DNA of 64,000 bases from Desulfobulbus propionicus. GTDB taxonomy: Bacteria > Desulfobacterota > Desulfobulbia > Desulfobulbales > Desulfobulbaceae. The notes under the pieces are model-generated. The model was given only the letters and a program-made list of their open reading frames with translations, did not search any database and was not told the DNA's origin. Numbering within the stretch: position 1 is the first letter of the stretch; each line of letters starts with the position of its first letter. Made by a program: the position numbers and the translations under genes. Below, one piece after another: positions 17,433 to 27,076 of the stretch. Location of the stretch: positions 53,488-117,487 of the forward strand of contig PDTD01000012.1 in NCBI GenBank assembly GCA_002748755.1, written 5' to 3'.

Positions 17433-18289
17433 TTCATGCCGTCGGCAAAGCTTCGGGAGAGCTGGACAAAATCTTCCAGGCGCAACCTTTCAGGGCGTAT
17501 TGAAGGGAGCAAGCCGGCCTGTTCAATACAAGCCTGGATAGCAGGCTTTTTCAGAAGAATGAAATGGGAAGCAAGGCTGTTGAGAAGTGTCTTACGGCGT
17601 TGGTTAAAGGCCGCATTGACTATTCTTTTGAAAAGTTGATGTTCAAAATCAGGGAGTTGTTGAACGCGCTCAGGGACGGGATAAAAGGTGAGGCGGATAA
17701 CAAGCGAGTCTATCTTAGGCCGAGGGTGGAATTCTTCCGGTTTCACCAGCAATAAAGATGAAACCGATGCGCAACTGGCCAGCAGGACGGTAGGGGCACC
17801 ATATTGTTTCGTGCCGGGTTGCGCCAGCAGTCTTTGAGCCACCTCTTTTTGTAACATAACCACAGCCTGTTCGATATAGGGATGGTGGGCAATAAGATGA
17901 AAAAGAAAAGGCGATGAAATAGAATAGGGGAGGTTGGCCACTATTTTCAGGCGTTGTCCGGTCTCCCTCCACAGTTCTTGCAAGTCTGTCTTGAGTATAT
18001 CTCCATGTCGCAGACTGACATTATCTGGGAGATCACCTTCTCTTGCGTGCATGCGGATTATGCCGGAATCCGCTTCAATGCCTATGACCCTGGCGGCTTG
18101 TACCGCCAGTGGCCTGGTCAGTGCTCCCAGCCCCACCCCTATTTCAATAAGAGTTTCGTCCGGCTCCACCTGGGCCAGATCAACAATATGCTCGGCTGTA
18201 TGCTGATGCACCAGAAAATTCTGCCCCAGGGCTTTTTGAGGTGCAAGTCCTTGTTGACGTAAGGAGGCTTTTGTCTTCTGGTATACCAT
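17417..18289 (-). CDS. rsmA: 16S rRNA (adenine1518/1519-N6)-dimethyltransferase
   Basis: RsmA (KsgA) dimethylates two adenines in the 16S 3' hairpin. SAM-binding motifs are IEIGVGLGALT and the catalytic NLPY (residues 118-121, in VANLPYSISSP). The C-terminal helical domain carries NQRRKTLLNSL. The chosen start lies 8 bp after the tsaD stop, indicating an operon. The final residues (K-P-D-F-S then TGA) are read from the repeat end GCCGGATTTCTCATGA, so the C-terminal end is repeat-derived. Confidence 0.94.
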   Translation of the reverse strand: MVYQKTKASLRQQGLAPQKALGQNFLVHQHTAEHIVDLAQVEPDETLIEIGVGLGALTRPLAVQAARVIGIEADSGIIRMHAREGDLPDNVSLRHGDILKTDLQELWRETGQRLKIVANLPYSISSPFLFHLIAHHPYIEQAVVMLQKEVAQRLLAQPGTKQYGAPTVLLASCASVSSLLLVKPEEFHPRPKIDSLVIRLTFYPVPERVQQLPDFEHQLFKRIVNAAFNQRRKTLLNSLASHFILLKKPAIQACIEQAGLLPSIRPERLRLEDFVQLSRSFADGMKPDFS

Positions 18290-18297
18290 AGGGTCGA

Positions 18298-19305
18298 CTA
18301 GAGAAGGGGGGAACGTGAATAGGCATCGTCGTCAGGCTGCACGCATTGACCTGCGAGGTAATGATGATAGCCGGCCAAGGCAATCATGGCAGCGTTATCC
18401 GTACAGTAGAGTGGACGCGGCACATACAACTGCATACCATGCAGGCTGCACGCCTGCTCCAATGCGGTACGTAAGCGTCTGTTGCAGGCAACGCCCCCAC
18501 CCAGCGCGATTCTTTTATGCCCGTTGTCCTGCGCCGCACGAAGAGTCTTTGCAACGAGAACTTCGACAATGGCCTCCTGGAAAGAGGCGCAGATGTTCTC
18601 CAGCTCCAGGGGACGATGCTGTTGTCTTTCCCTGTTCACATAATTCAGCACTGCAGTTTTCAGCCCACTGAAACTGAAATCCAGGCTGTCTTTTGCCAGC
18701 CATGCTCTGGGAAATCTGATCGCTTGCGGGTCGCCCTGTTCAGCATACCTGCTGATAACCGGGCCCCCAGGATACCCCAGGTCCAGGAGCTTAGCTGTTT
18801 TATCAAAGGCTTCGCCGGCTGCATCGTCTCTGGTCCGCCCCATACGGGTATATTCTGTTGCGCTGTGTACCTGATAAAGAGAGGTGTTACCGCCTGAAAC
18901 GATGAGGCCGGTATAGGGGAATGCAGGTCTCTCAGGCTCAAGGCGGCAGGAGAGCAGATGTCCGGCCATGTGGTCCACCCCAACGCAGGGGATGTTAAGG
19001 GCCAGAGAGATGGCTTTGGCAAAGGTAAATCCGACCAGCAGAGAGCCGACCAGGCCAGGTCCCTGGGTGGCACAAATCAAGCCAATGTTCTTGAGCTGCC
19101 TGCCTGCCTGGTGCAGAGCACTGTTAACAACCGGCTGGATGTTTTCAATGTGACAGCGTGAAGCAAGCTCAGGCACAATGCCACCATACAGGGCATGCAC
19201 CGCATTCTGGGATGAAATCACATTGGCAGAAACGATGCCGCTTTCTGCATTGTATACTGCGGCCGCGGTGTCGTCACAGGAAGTTTCAATGGCAAGAATA
19301 TACAT
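18298..19305 (-). CDS. tsaD: tRNA N6-threonylcarbamoyladenosine transferase TsaD
   Basis: TsaD transfers the threonylcarbamoyl group to A37 of ANN-decoding tRNAs with TsaB and TsaE. It begins LAIETSCDDTAAAV. Metal ligands are in the HMAGHLLS motif, and the ASKHA signature GLIVSGGNTSLYQV is present. The family motif ALGGGVACNRRLR occurs near the C-terminus. The length of 335 residues is normal. It heads a two-gene leftward operon with rsmA. The divergent neighbour is moaA. Confidence 0.95.
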   Translation of the reverse strand: MYILAIETSCDDTAAAVYNAESGIVSANVISSQNAVHALYGGIVPELASRCHIENIQPVVNSALHQAGRQLKNIGLICATQGPGLVGSLLVGFTFAKAISLALNIPCVGVDHMAGHLLSCRLEPERPAFPYTGLIVSGGNTSLYQVHSATEYTRMGRTRDDAAGEAFDKTAKLLDLGYPGGPVISRYAEQGDPQAIRFPRAWLAKDSLDFSFSGLKTAVLNYVNRERQQHRPLELENICASFQEAIVEVLVAKTLRAAQDNGHKRIALGGGVACNRRLRTALEQACSLHGMQLYVPRPLYCTDNAAMIALAGYHHYLAGQCVQPDDDAYSRSPLL

Positions 19306-19443
19306 TGTCTACGTCAGGTGTTGCATTAAAAGACATTCGGTGGTATTCGTTGGGCGTCAACCTCTTGCGCCAAACCGTTGCGCATGTCTAGGAAGCTTTG
19401 AGGGTTGGCGCTCTTTGTATTTCGAATGACCGTATAGTACCTG

Positions 19444-20493
19444 ATGCATAGACAAATATCCACTTCCCACGAAAACAAAAGTAGGCTTGTCGATCTTTTC
19501 GCCCGCACTATATCCTACCTGAGATTGAGTTTAACCGACCGTTGTAACCTGCGTTGTCTTTACTGTGATCCGGAAGATGAGGAACTGCCGTCCCATTTAC
19601 CCAAGCTTGCACATTGCGAGATGCTGTCCTATGAGGAGCTGCTTCGTATCGTGGGGGTGGCCGTTGGTATGGGTATCTCCAAAGTCAGGCTGACAGGAGG
19701 CGAGCCGCTGGTACGAAGTAATGTTATTGATTTTATTCGTGCAATGGGAAAGATTGAGGGGTTGACCGATGTGCGGCTAACAACCAACGGTGTTCTACTG
19801 GAACAGTATGCCGAGGATCTGTTCCAGGCCGGGGTTACCAAGGTTAACATCAGTCTTGATACCCTTAAACCGGAGCGATTCAAGCGGATTACAGGGGTGG
19901 ATTGTTTTGATAAGGTATGGCGAGGAGTACTCAAAGCCCTGGAAGTGGGGTTCAGCCCGGTTAAGGTGAATGTGGTCACCATGCGCAATGTGAATGATGA
20001 TGAGCTGAAAGATTTCATCCGGCTGGCCAAAAAACTGCCATTACAGATTCGTTTTATCGAATTTATGCCCATTGGTGATGCCACCCGCTGGAGTACGAAT
20101 ACCTACATTTCTTGCGATGAGATCAAGGAGCGACTGGTCGCCTTTGAAAAACTTGTTCCCTTGGATCGAAAAGAGACGGATGGTCCGGCACAGGTTTACC
20201 GATTGGGTACCGGCAGCCAGGGTTCCATAGGCTTTATAAGTCCCATGAGCCATAAATTCTGTGACCGCTGCAACCGTTTACGCTTGACCTCTGCGGGAAC
20301 ACTTCGCGCCTGTCTGCTCTATGATCAGGAAACAGATCTCAAAAATATTATCAGGAATGGAGCAAGCGATGAGGATATCAGGCAGACACTTATAGCGGCT
20401 ATCCTTAACAAGCCCAAAGGCCATGAAATGGCTGAACTGATCAATACACCAGCGAACAGTTGTCATGGCCAGATGTCACGGATAGGCGGTTAG
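19444..20493 (+). CDS. moaA: GTP 3',8-cyclase MoaA
   Basis: MoaA is the radical SAM enzyme of the first step of molybdopterin biosynthesis. The N-terminal cluster motif is CNLRCLYC, and the C-terminal cluster ligands are in KFCDRCNRLRLTSAGTLRACLL. The protein ends in Gly-Gly, which the family needs for radical chemistry. LTGGEPLVR is the SAM-binding GGE motif. No other moa gene is nearby. It converges with an ABC permease, leaving 9 bp between stops. Confidence 0.95.
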   Translation: MHRQISTSHENKSRLVDLFARTISYLRLSLTDRCNLRCLYCDPEDEELPSHLPKLAHCEMLSYEELLRIVGVAVGMGISKVRLTGGEPLVRSNVIDFIRAMGKIEGLTDVRLTTNGVLLEQYAEDLFQAGVTKVNISLDTLKPERFKRITGVDCFDKVWRGVLKALEVGFSPVKVNVVTMRNVNDDELKDFIRLAKKLPLQIRFIEFMPIGDATRWSTNTYISCDEIKERLVAFEKLVPLDRKETDGPAQVYRLGTGSQGSIGFISPMSHKFCDRCNRLRLTSAGTLRACLLYDQETDLKNIIRNGASDEDIRQTLIAAILNKPKGHEMAELINTPANSCHGQMSRIGG

Positions 20494-20502
20494 CCCGCAC
20501 CC

Positions 20503-21168
20503 TCAGCGTCCCCCAAAGCCGGGAACAAAGAGCCACTGTTCAATTTTTTTCAAAAAAAACACGGCACAGGTAACCAAGGCCAGGTAATACAGGCCAATAA
20601 TCATAAACACTTCCGTAAACCGGAAGTATTCTGTGGCAATGGTTTTTCCTTCTCCTGTCAGTTCCAGCACGGTAACGATATAGGCCAGTGAGGAATATTT
20701 GATCAGGTAAATGATTTCATTACCACAACCGTGAATGGCTCTGCGTACCGCCTGGGGAGTGATGATCCAGAAGATGGTCTGAAAAAAAGTGAATCCCAGG
20801 GCCTGGGCTCCGTGGTATTGACCACCTCTGGTGGAGAGCAGCGCCCCTCGTACGTATTCCGATTGATAGGCTCCGCTACAGAGGATAAATCCGGTGACAG
20901 CAGCCATATACGGGGAAAGATAGATACCCAGGTTGGGGAGTCCGAAATAAAGAATAAACAACTGGACAACCAGGGGCGTGCCCCGAAACAAGGCGGCATA
21001 AAAGTTGCCCAGCATGCGTACTGCCCTGTTGCCGTAGGCCCGCAAGGCACCAACGCTCATACCTATAAGTACGCCACCCAAGGCAGAAGGAATAATCAGG
21101 GCAATGGACATCTCCAGGCCACGGTTGAGGCTGGTGAACAACTCCTGATAAAAGGGGGAAAATTCCAT
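20503..21168 (-). CDS. Polar amino-acid ABC transporter permease
   Basis: This is a 221-residue permease of the His/Glu/Gln family with four to five membrane helices. The EAA-like loop is present (GAQALGFTFFQTIFWIITPQAVR). It starts 2 bp downstream of the ATPase gene stop and is the last gene of the transport cluster. It probably pairs with the second permease at 21932 as a heterodimer. The substrate cannot be read from sequence. Confidence 0.9.
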   Translation of the reverse strand: MEFSPFYQELFTSLNRGLEMSIALIIPSALGGVLIGMSVGALRAYGNRAVRMLGNFYAALFRGTPLVVQLFILYFGLPNLGIYLSPYMAAVTGFILCSGAYQSEYVRGALLSTRGGQYHGAQALGFTFFQTIFWIITPQAVRRAIHGCGNEIIYLIKYSSLAYIVTVLELTGEGKTIATEYFRFTEVFMIIGLYYLALVTCAVFFLKKIEQWLFVPGFGGR

Positions 21169-21170
21169 AG

Positions 21171-21935
21171 CTACATGTCCTTTTGCCCGATTTCATAGAG
21201 CCGTGCACAAAATCCCCGGGTTTTACTTGTCGTCTCTGCAGACAGCAGCTCCCTGGGGGTGCCTTGTTCGACAATGCGGCCATTTTCGATGAACAAAATA
21301 TGGTCGGCCAGGGTTGATATCAGGCTCATCTGGTGGGTTGCCATGATCATTGTCATACCGTCGCCTGCCAGTTTTTTGATCACAGCGATGACCTCGCCGA
21401 CCAGTTCCGGATCAAGGGCAGATGTCGGCTCATCAAGAAGCAGGACTTCCGGATCCATTGCCAGGGCGCGGGCGATGGCCACCCGCTGTTTCTGCCCCCC
21501 TGAAAGCTGCGCAGGGTAGAGATCTGCCTTGTCCTGGAGACCGACCTGTTCAAGTTCTTTGTAAGCACGGGCAACAGCCTGTTGTTTCCCCATGCCTTTC
21601 ACCTTACGCAGGGCAATCGTTATGTTGGCTTCTGCCGTAAGATGGTCAAAGAGGTTGAAATCCTGGAAGATCATGCCGACCTTTTGCCGCAACTGGTTGA
21701 GTTCCCTTTTACTGTGCAGGTTCACCGGACTGCCGTGAACGATGATTTCTCCTGCATCAGGCATGGCAAGGCAGTTTATACACTGGAGCAGGGTACTTTT
21801 TCCGCCTCCTGAGGGACCAATGAGGACAATGATTTCCCCTTTGCGTAAAGAAAGGCTGGCGCCGCTTAGAATAATGTTGGTGCCATAGCTTTTTTGGATG
21901 TCTCTGATTTCCAGAATGGCATCTGTGCTGCTCAT
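21171..21935 (-). CDS. Polar amino-acid ABC transporter ATP-binding protein
   Basis: This is a 254-residue GlnQ-like ATPase with Walker A GPSGGGKST, Q-loop FQDFNLF, signature LSGGQKQRVAIARAL, Walker B VLLLDEPTSALD and switch His in ATHQM. It overlaps the upstream permease gene by four bases (ATGA). It energises uptake through the two flanking permeases. Confidence 0.93.
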   Translation of the reverse strand: MSSTDAILEIRDIQKSYGTNIILSGASLSLRKGEIIVLIGPSGGGKSTLLQCINCLAMPDAGEIIVHGSPVNLHSKRELNQLRQKVGMIFQDFNLFDHLTAEANITIALRKVKGMGKQQAVARAYKELEQVGLQDKADLYPAQLSGGQKQRVAIARALAMDPEVLLLDEPTSALDPELVGEVIAVIKKLAGDGMTMIMATHQMSLISTLADHILFIENGRIVEQGTPRELLSAETTSKTRGFCARLYEIGQKDM

Positions 21936-22615
21936 TGTCTGAATCCGTCTTGACTGTAGCCAGGTATCCTGACCTTTTGATAAAGTTTTTCAAGCAGCAG
22001 TACTCCAACCCAGGTCAACACAAAATAGATCAGGCCTGCAGTGATGTACAAAGGCAGGTGCTGATAAGTCCGGGAGGCGACGAACTGGGTCCGGGCCATT
22101 ATCTCTGGTGCTCCAATGACAAAGGCCAGGGCAGAGTCCTTCAGAATAATGGAATATTCGTTGGACCAGGCAGGGATGGAAAGCCGCAGGATCTGTGGAA
22201 GAATGATTGTACGAATGGCTTGGGCCCGGGTCATCCCCAATGCGCAGGCTGCATTGAATTGGCCTTTGGGCATGGTGAGCATAGCGCCTTTGAAGATATT
22301 TGCCTGATATGCGCCTGTGGTCATGCCGAGTACCAGGGTCACAGCTGTCAAGGCGCTGACATTGAGTCCTATATAGGTAAATAGACCAAAATAGAAGAGA
22401 AACAGCAGCACCAAAACCGGAACCCCACGAAAAAACCAGACATAGCCTGCCAGCACCATTGCCATGGGTTGAGGCCCGTATACCATGCCAACAGCAACGA
22501 AAATACCTATAACCAGCCCAATGGTCATGGCGCTGCCGACGATGACGGCGGTGGCCACAGATCCCTGTAGCAGGTAGGGCAGGGAATCAAGGATAACGTT
22601 TTGATCAAAATTCAT
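21932..22615 (-). CDS. Polar amino-acid ABC transporter permease
   Basis: This is the first permease of the cluster, 227 residues, with the family loop ACALGMTRAQAIRTIILPQILR and about five membrane helices. Upstream lie a truncated repeat copy (22635-22784) and a strong hairpin terminator. Its expression may therefore come from readthrough from the binding-protein gene or from an unrecognised promoter. Confidence 0.9.
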   Translation of the reverse strand: MNFDQNVILDSLPYLLQGSVATAVIVGSAMTIGLVIGIFVAVGMVYGPQPMAMVLAGYVWFFRGVPVLVLLFLFYFGLFTYIGLNVSALTAVTLVLGMTTGAYQANIFKGAMLTMPKGQFNAACALGMTRAQAIRTIILPQILRLSIPAWSNEYSIILKDSALAFVIGAPEIMARTQFVASRTYQHLPLYITAGLIYFVLTWVGVLLLEKLYQKVRIPGYSQDGFRQ

Positions 22616-22634
22616 GGGCTGTGACTGCGTCCCC

Positions 22635-22784
22635 GTCTGGATTTATGATCAGCACAGAAGGTGCCGGATGAGCTGAGCTGTGGGCCACATTTAGTCGAAA
22701 GTTGAGTTTGCTCAAGGGTAGGCACCACATCCACTTGTTTTCCTTTTTTTTCCAATGAAACAAAATGTTCATGAGAAGTTGGGA
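22635..22784 (+). repeat. Internally deleted copy of the repeat family
   Basis: The left end GTCTGGATTTATGATCAGC jumps directly to GAGCTGAG and the second module (CACCACATCCACTTGTTTTCC, AATGAAACAAAATGTTCATGAGAAG). The first hairpin module has been lost, leaving about 150 bp. Confidence 0.7.
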
Positions 22785-22861
22785 CCAGTGTGCGCAGCAG
22801 GCTATTATGCTGCTGGAATGATAACGGATTCAGACGCAGGGTGAGATGTGCCTACCCCGGA

Positions 22862-22893
22862 AAGAAAACACTGCAGCTCCCTGCTGCAGTGTT
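22862..22893 (-). terminator. Rho-independent terminator after the amino-acid binding protein gene
   Basis: A perfect 11-bp stem (AACACTGCAGC paired with GCTGCAGTGTT, loop of five) is followed on the leftward strand by TTTTCTTT. It lies 23 bp after the stop of the binding-protein gene. This placement commonly lets a binding protein be made in excess over its membrane partners. Confidence 0.85.
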
Positions 22894-22915
22894 TGAAGAT
22901 TTCCTGGGATTATAC

Positions 22916-23668
22916 CTAGTTCTTCAACTCATATTTGTTGATTAATTCTTCCCAGCGGGGAGAAGCCATCAGTTTGGCCAAGGCTTTGTTGACTTTTTCA
23001 AGCAGTTCGCTGTCTTCCTTGCGCACGGCATAGCCGAATTCTTCATCATGCATTCCAAATGTCCCAATGATCTGAACAGGCTTTTTGGAAGCAGCATCCA
23101 TGGCCGGCGCATCATCCATAGCTGCTGCGTCAATACGACCATTGAGGACATCTTCCACTGCAAGCGGTGAGGAGTTATAATAGCGCAGGGTGAAATTCCA
23201 ACCATTTTTGGCCGCCTCTTCTTTGAGCCATTTTGCCTCGGAAGTACCCTGCTGGACGCCTATGGTTTTCTTTGTTGTGAGAATATCCTCTATGGTCAGG
23301 CTGGCATCCTTTTTGGTGACCATGACCTGTTTGATGACCCAATAGGGCGTGGTGAAATTGACTTTTTTACTGCGTTCCTTGGTGATGGACATGCCGGATG
23401 CGATAATGTCAATTTTCTTAGTCAGCAGACTGGTGATGATGCCGTCCCATTCAATGGGTTTATGGGTCACTTCCATGCCGATTTCCTGAGCGATCCAGTC
23501 CATTGCTTCGACATCAAAACCACTTGGAGTTCCGGTTTTGTCAATATAAGCAAAGGGCGGGAAATTGGCATCAATACCATTTATCAGTACTGTGTCTGCG
23601 GCATGCGCGGTGCCGAGGAGGAGACTGGCAGCCAGGCTGATAACAAGCAGGAGATGTTTTTTGATCAT
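22916..23668 (-). CDS. Polar amino-acid ABC transporter substrate-binding protein
   Basis: This is a periplasmic binding protein of SBP family 3. The 250 residues start with a clear signal peptide ending AHA. The family motifs are FAYIDKTGTPSGFDVEAMDWIAQ, DIIASGMSITKER and GVQQGTSEAKWL. The start at 23668 has GAGGA at the right distance, and a good promoter lies upstream. It probably feeds the permease/ATPase genes downstream. The ligand is likely a polar amino acid but cannot be named. Confidence 0.92.
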   Translation of the reverse strand: MIKKHLLLVISLAASLLLGTAHAADTVLINGIDANFPPFAYIDKTGTPSGFDVEAMDWIAQEIGMEVTHKPIEWDGIITSLLTKKIDIIASGMSITKERSKKVNFTTPYWVIKQVMVTKKDASLTIEDILTTKKTIGVQQGTSEAKWLKEEAAKNGWNFTLRYYNSSPLAVEDVLNGRIDAAAMDDAPAMDAASKKPVQIIGTFGMHDEEFGYAVRKEDSELLEKVNKALAKLMASPRWEELINKYELKN

Positions 23669-23773
23669 GTTGTTGTCCTCGAGGATATGGGTTGGAAATG
23701 AGATGTAATGAAGCATAAAGTGTTGACTGTATGCCGGAACAGGAACGGACAGACCTTGAAATGACTTTGCCCT

Positions 23774-23802
23774 GATATAGTGAAAATGAGTCTTTGTGTC
23801 AA
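23774..23802 (-). promoter_or_regulatory. Sigma70-type promoter of the binding-protein gene
   Basis: On the leftward strand TTGACA (23802-23797) and TATATC (23779-23774) are separated by exactly 17 bp. They lie about 105 bp before the start of the substrate-binding protein. Confidence 0.6.
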
Positions 23803-23831
23803 CGCAATTTCGATGATCCGGCCCTGACTTT

Positions 23832-25661
23832 TTAGCTGGATTTAAGTTTTTCCAGTTCATCCCACCGCTGGTAAAGCAACTCGACCTGCTCCTGGAGGTC
23901 CTGTTGCTCCTGCCAGTAAGCCTGCAGTTTTGCAGCATCGGCAACCGAATCTTCTCCTGCCATGAGAGCGGCCAGTTCTTCCAGGCGTTCCTCGGCAGAG
24001 ATGATTTTTCCCTCTATCTGGTCATACTCACGCTGGTCCAGGTAGGATAGCCTGCCCGGTTTTGGTGTGGCGGCTGGCCTGATTTTTTCAGGAGCAGTCT
24101 GATGTTCTTTTTTGCGCGGCGTTGATATTTCCCTGAGCCATTGCTCGTACTCGGCGTAGTATCGTGCTCCACCATGGCCGTCAAAGCCCAGGACAAGGTT
24201 ACAGACTCTATCAAGAAGATAGCGATCGTGGGTTACCAGTACCAGGGCTCCGGGGAAGGCACACAGACTTTCCTCAAGGACATCCAGTGCGGGAATATCC
24301 AGGTCATTGGTCGGCTCGTCAAGCAACAGAATGTCAGCAGGCTGCCGCATGAGTGTGGCAATAAGGATGCGGGCCTGTTCCCCCCCAGAAAGTCTGTGTA
24401 CCGGTGTCTCCAGTTGGTCTGTTCGAAAGAGAAATCGTTTTGCCCAGGTCGCCACATGAATGCTGCGGTTTTGGTAAACAATTGAATCTCCATCTGGTGC
24501 TAGAGCTCTGCGCAGCGTCTGATTTTTATCCAACTGTTCTCGTCGTTGATCAAAACTGACAAGACGAAGATTGTCTGCACGAGTTATTGTCCCTGTATCC
24601 GGCCCGTTTCCCTGCGCATCAGCAGACCCGGCGAGCAGATTCATCAAGGTGGACTTACCGGTCCCGTTCCCTCCAACCAGGGCCAGACGAAGTCCAGGAG
24701 TCAAGGTAAGGTACAAATCGGAGAACAGTTGTTTCTGCCCATAATTCTTACTGATAGCCGTACAGGTGAGGAGCCTTTTGGTTTTTCGTCCAGAACTTGC
24801 AAATGCAATATCCACCGTCTTGTTTGCCCTGGTACGCGCTTGAATATCCGCCAACTCCTCCATCAGTCGGCCTGCGGCATCGATACGATATTTTGCCTTG
24901 GTTGTCCGAGCTTTCGGACCTCTCCGCAGCCACTGGGTTTCTTGTCTTACCCTGTTGGCCAATCGTTCTTCCCGTTGCTCCTGACTGCTGAGATAGGCTG
25001 TTTTCTGTTTAAGAAAGTCGCTATAGGTGCCTTGGGTACGAAAAAAACCTTTCGGGTAAGACGGACCGAGTTCCATCACAGCGTTGACGGTGTTTTCAAG
25101 AAATCTCCGATCATGGCTGACCATGAGCAAGGCGCTGGGGCTCTCGGGAATATTGGCGTTGAGCAATTTTTCCAGCCAGATAATGCCTTCCAGATCAAGA
25201 TGGTTGGTCGGCTCGTCCATAACCAGAACATCGGGATGACGCACCAAGGCTCTGCAGATGGATAACCGTTTTCTCCAGCCGCCTGAAAGGCTGGTGACCT
25301 TCTCTTTGGTATCATCCCACTCAGCACGGCTGAGCACGGCCTGTATACGATTGTATTTCTCTGCTTCATCCAGGGGGAGATCGTTGAGCGCACTGTAGAG
25401 ATTATCAATGCAATTTTTCTCTTCTTCAAACAGATCTTCCTGGGCCAGAAAACTGAGCTGGGTGTGTTTTTGGGTGCATACCTCCCCGCTGTCGGCTTCA
25501 AGTAGCCCGCAGAGGATTTTCAACAAAGTGGATTTCCCTGAGCCGTTGGGTCCAATAAGACCGAGACGTTCCCCTGGATGCAAGTGCAGCGTGATCTCGC
25601 TGAAAAGTGTTTGGACGCCAAAAGATTTGGTCAGGTCCCGGCAACTGAGTACAGGTGGCAT
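23832..25661 (-). CDS. uup: ABC-F family ATPase (Uup-like)
   Basis: This is a soluble protein with two ABC domains and no membrane segment. ABC-F proteins act on ribosomes or in DNA maintenance. Domain 1 has GPNGSGKSTLL, LSGGWRKR and VMDEPTNHLD. Domain 2 has GGNGTGKSTL, LSGGEQAR and LLDEPTNDLD. A linker of about 80 charged residues separates them. The C-terminal 80 residues form a predicted coiled coil (EERLEELAALMAGED and on), as in Uup. The start lies 6 bp after the pheA stop. Confidence 0.88.
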   Translation of the reverse strand: MPPVLSCRDLTKSFGVQTLFSEITLHLHPGERLGLIGPNGSGKSTLLKILCGLLEADSGEVCTQKHTQLSFLAQEDLFEEEKNCIDNLYSALNDLPLDEAEKYNRIQAVLSRAEWDDTKEKVTSLSGGWRKRLSICRALVRHPDVLVMDEPTNHLDLEGIIWLEKLLNANIPESPSALLMVSHDRRFLENTVNAVMELGPSYPKGFFRTQGTYSDFLKQKTAYLSSQEQREERLANRVRQETQWLRRGPKARTTKAKYRIDAAGRLMEELADIQARTRANKTVDIAFASSGRKTKRLLTCTAISKNYGQKQLFSDLYLTLTPGLRLALVGGNGTGKSTLMNLLAGSADAQGNGPDTGTITRADNLRLVSFDQRREQLDKNQTLRRALAPDGDSIVYQNRSIHVATWAKRFLFRTDQLETPVHRLSGGEQARILIATLMRQPADILLLDEPTNDLDIPALDVLEESLCAFPGALVLVTHDRYLLDRVCNLVLGFDGHGGARYYAEYEQWLREISTPRKKEHQTAPEKIRPAATPKPGRLSYLDQREYDQIEGKIISAEERLEELAALMAGEDSVADAAKLQAYWQEQQDLQEQVELLYQRWDELEKLKSS

Positions 25662-25667
25662 CTGCTC

Positions 25668-26771
25668 TCAGTGTCCTGCTCCGCCGAGTTCAGGATCGTC
25701 GGCCCTGGGATAGGAGCCGAGCCACTCATAGTAGGCACAGATTTGCTGCAATATATTGCAGGCTTCCTGAATAACCGGGTCGTCCATGTGGCCTATCATG
25801 TCAATAAAAAACATGTATTTCCACATTTTTCCCTTTGTTGGCCTGGATTCAATTTTAGCCAAGTCAATATTTTTAGCAGAGAGAATGGTCAGGATTTCAT
25901 TGAGGGCGCCGGGTCGATTGATAAGCCCCACCAAAATGGATGTTTTATCAGCCCCACTTTTTTTGGGGGATTTTTTGCCCAAAATTAAGAAGCGGGTCGT
26001 ATTCCCCTGGTAATCTTCTATACCCCTGGCCACGATTTGCAAATCGTAGGTGGTTGCCGACAGGTTGCTGGCTATGGCCCCCACCTTGGGATTGTTGGCT
26101 GCCATCTCTGAGGCCGCCCCTGTGGAAAACACTGGCAGGGTAGAGATCTCAGGGATGTTTCTGCGTAGCCACTCACGACATTGCGCCAGCGCCTGCGAGT
26201 GTGAGGCAATGGTTTCAATATCCGATAGATTACCAGACTTGCAGACCAGGTTGTGGGAGATAGCGAGTTGGATTTCACCGCATATCTGCACGTTATAGTT
26301 CAGGAAAGAATCCAGACATGAGGTCACTGCGCCTTCAATGGAATTTTCCACGGGCACCACCCCGTAATCCATTCGTTCCTTTTCCACTTCCTGGAACACT
26401 TCGACTATGGACTCATACGCACAGTACTGGGCTGTCTGGCCAAAATATTTTACTCCCGCCTGGTGGGTGAAGGTGGCTTCCGGACCCAGATAGGCCACAG
26501 CAATTTTACGCTGCGAAAGACGACAGGTGGTGATGATCTCATGATAGATGGATCGTAGGGCCTTATAGGGGAAAATATCCTGATTTTTGTCACGCAGTCT
26601 CTGATATATTTCCAGCTCCCTCTGTGGGTCCCACTTGGCCCGGTCGGTTTCTTTTTTTAATGCACCGATGGTTAGAGCGCAGCTGAGACGTTCTTTCAGC
26701 AGTTCGAGGATGGTGTCGTCAATGGTATCAATCCGATCACGAACCTCGGATATAGTCTTGGGTGTGTTCAT
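25668..26771 (-). CDS. pheA: Bifunctional chorismate mutase/prephenate dehydratase
   Basis: This enzyme makes phenylpyruvate from chorismate for phenylalanine synthesis. Residues of about 1-85 are an AroQ chorismate mutase domain (VRDRIDTIDDTILELLKERL). The dehydratase domain begins VAYLGPEATFTH and includes PVENSIEGAV and NTTRFLILG. The last 90 residues are an ACT domain (LVGLINRPGALNEIL with ESRPTK), the site of feedback inhibition by phenylalanine. The chosen start MNTPKT gives 367 residues. A long upstream in-frame extension is judged non-coding. Confidence 0.94.
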   Translation of the reverse strand: MNTPKTISEVRDRIDTIDDTILELLKERLSCALTIGALKKETDRAKWDPQRELEIYQRLRDKNQDIFPYKALRSIYHEIITTCRLSQRKIAVAYLGPEATFTHQAGVKYFGQTAQYCAYESIVEVFQEVEKERMDYGVVPVENSIEGAVTSCLDSFLNYNVQICGEIQLAISHNLVCKSGNLSDIETIASHSQALAQCREWLRRNIPEISTLPVFSTGAASEMAANNPKVGAIASNLSATTYDLQIVARGIEDYQGNTTRFLILGKKSPKKSGADKTSILVGLINRPGALNEILTILSAKNIDLAKIESRPTKGKMWKYMFFIDMIGHMDDPVIQEACNILQQICAYYEWLGSYPRADDPELGGAGH

Positions 26772-27076
26772 AAAAACGTGTCGTGTGGTCTGTGTTGCAA
26801 AGAGTATATTCGCAGTCTGTATCTGCCTCTTTATCGTACTGGATTGGGAGAGGAGAAATCTATAGCAAATGCTGCCTCTTGCAAAGAAAAAATTGAAATT
26901 TGTTGCAGGAGTACGAAAAGCATATAATATTTCATTGTGCAGCCGGGGCACTCGCCCATGCCGCAAAGCGTTCCAAGGAGTGGCGTGTAGAGGCTGCCGT
27001 TTTCAAGCTGTTGTACGCTGTATGGACGCTGTAAAAGCGGACGTGCTCTCCATTTTTCCTACCCGGAGAATTTTTT

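Noticed and set aside
24546-25265. A 239-codon open frame antisense to the ABC-F gene
   Set aside because: The opposite strand encodes intact Walker and signature motifs. The antisense product has no similarity.
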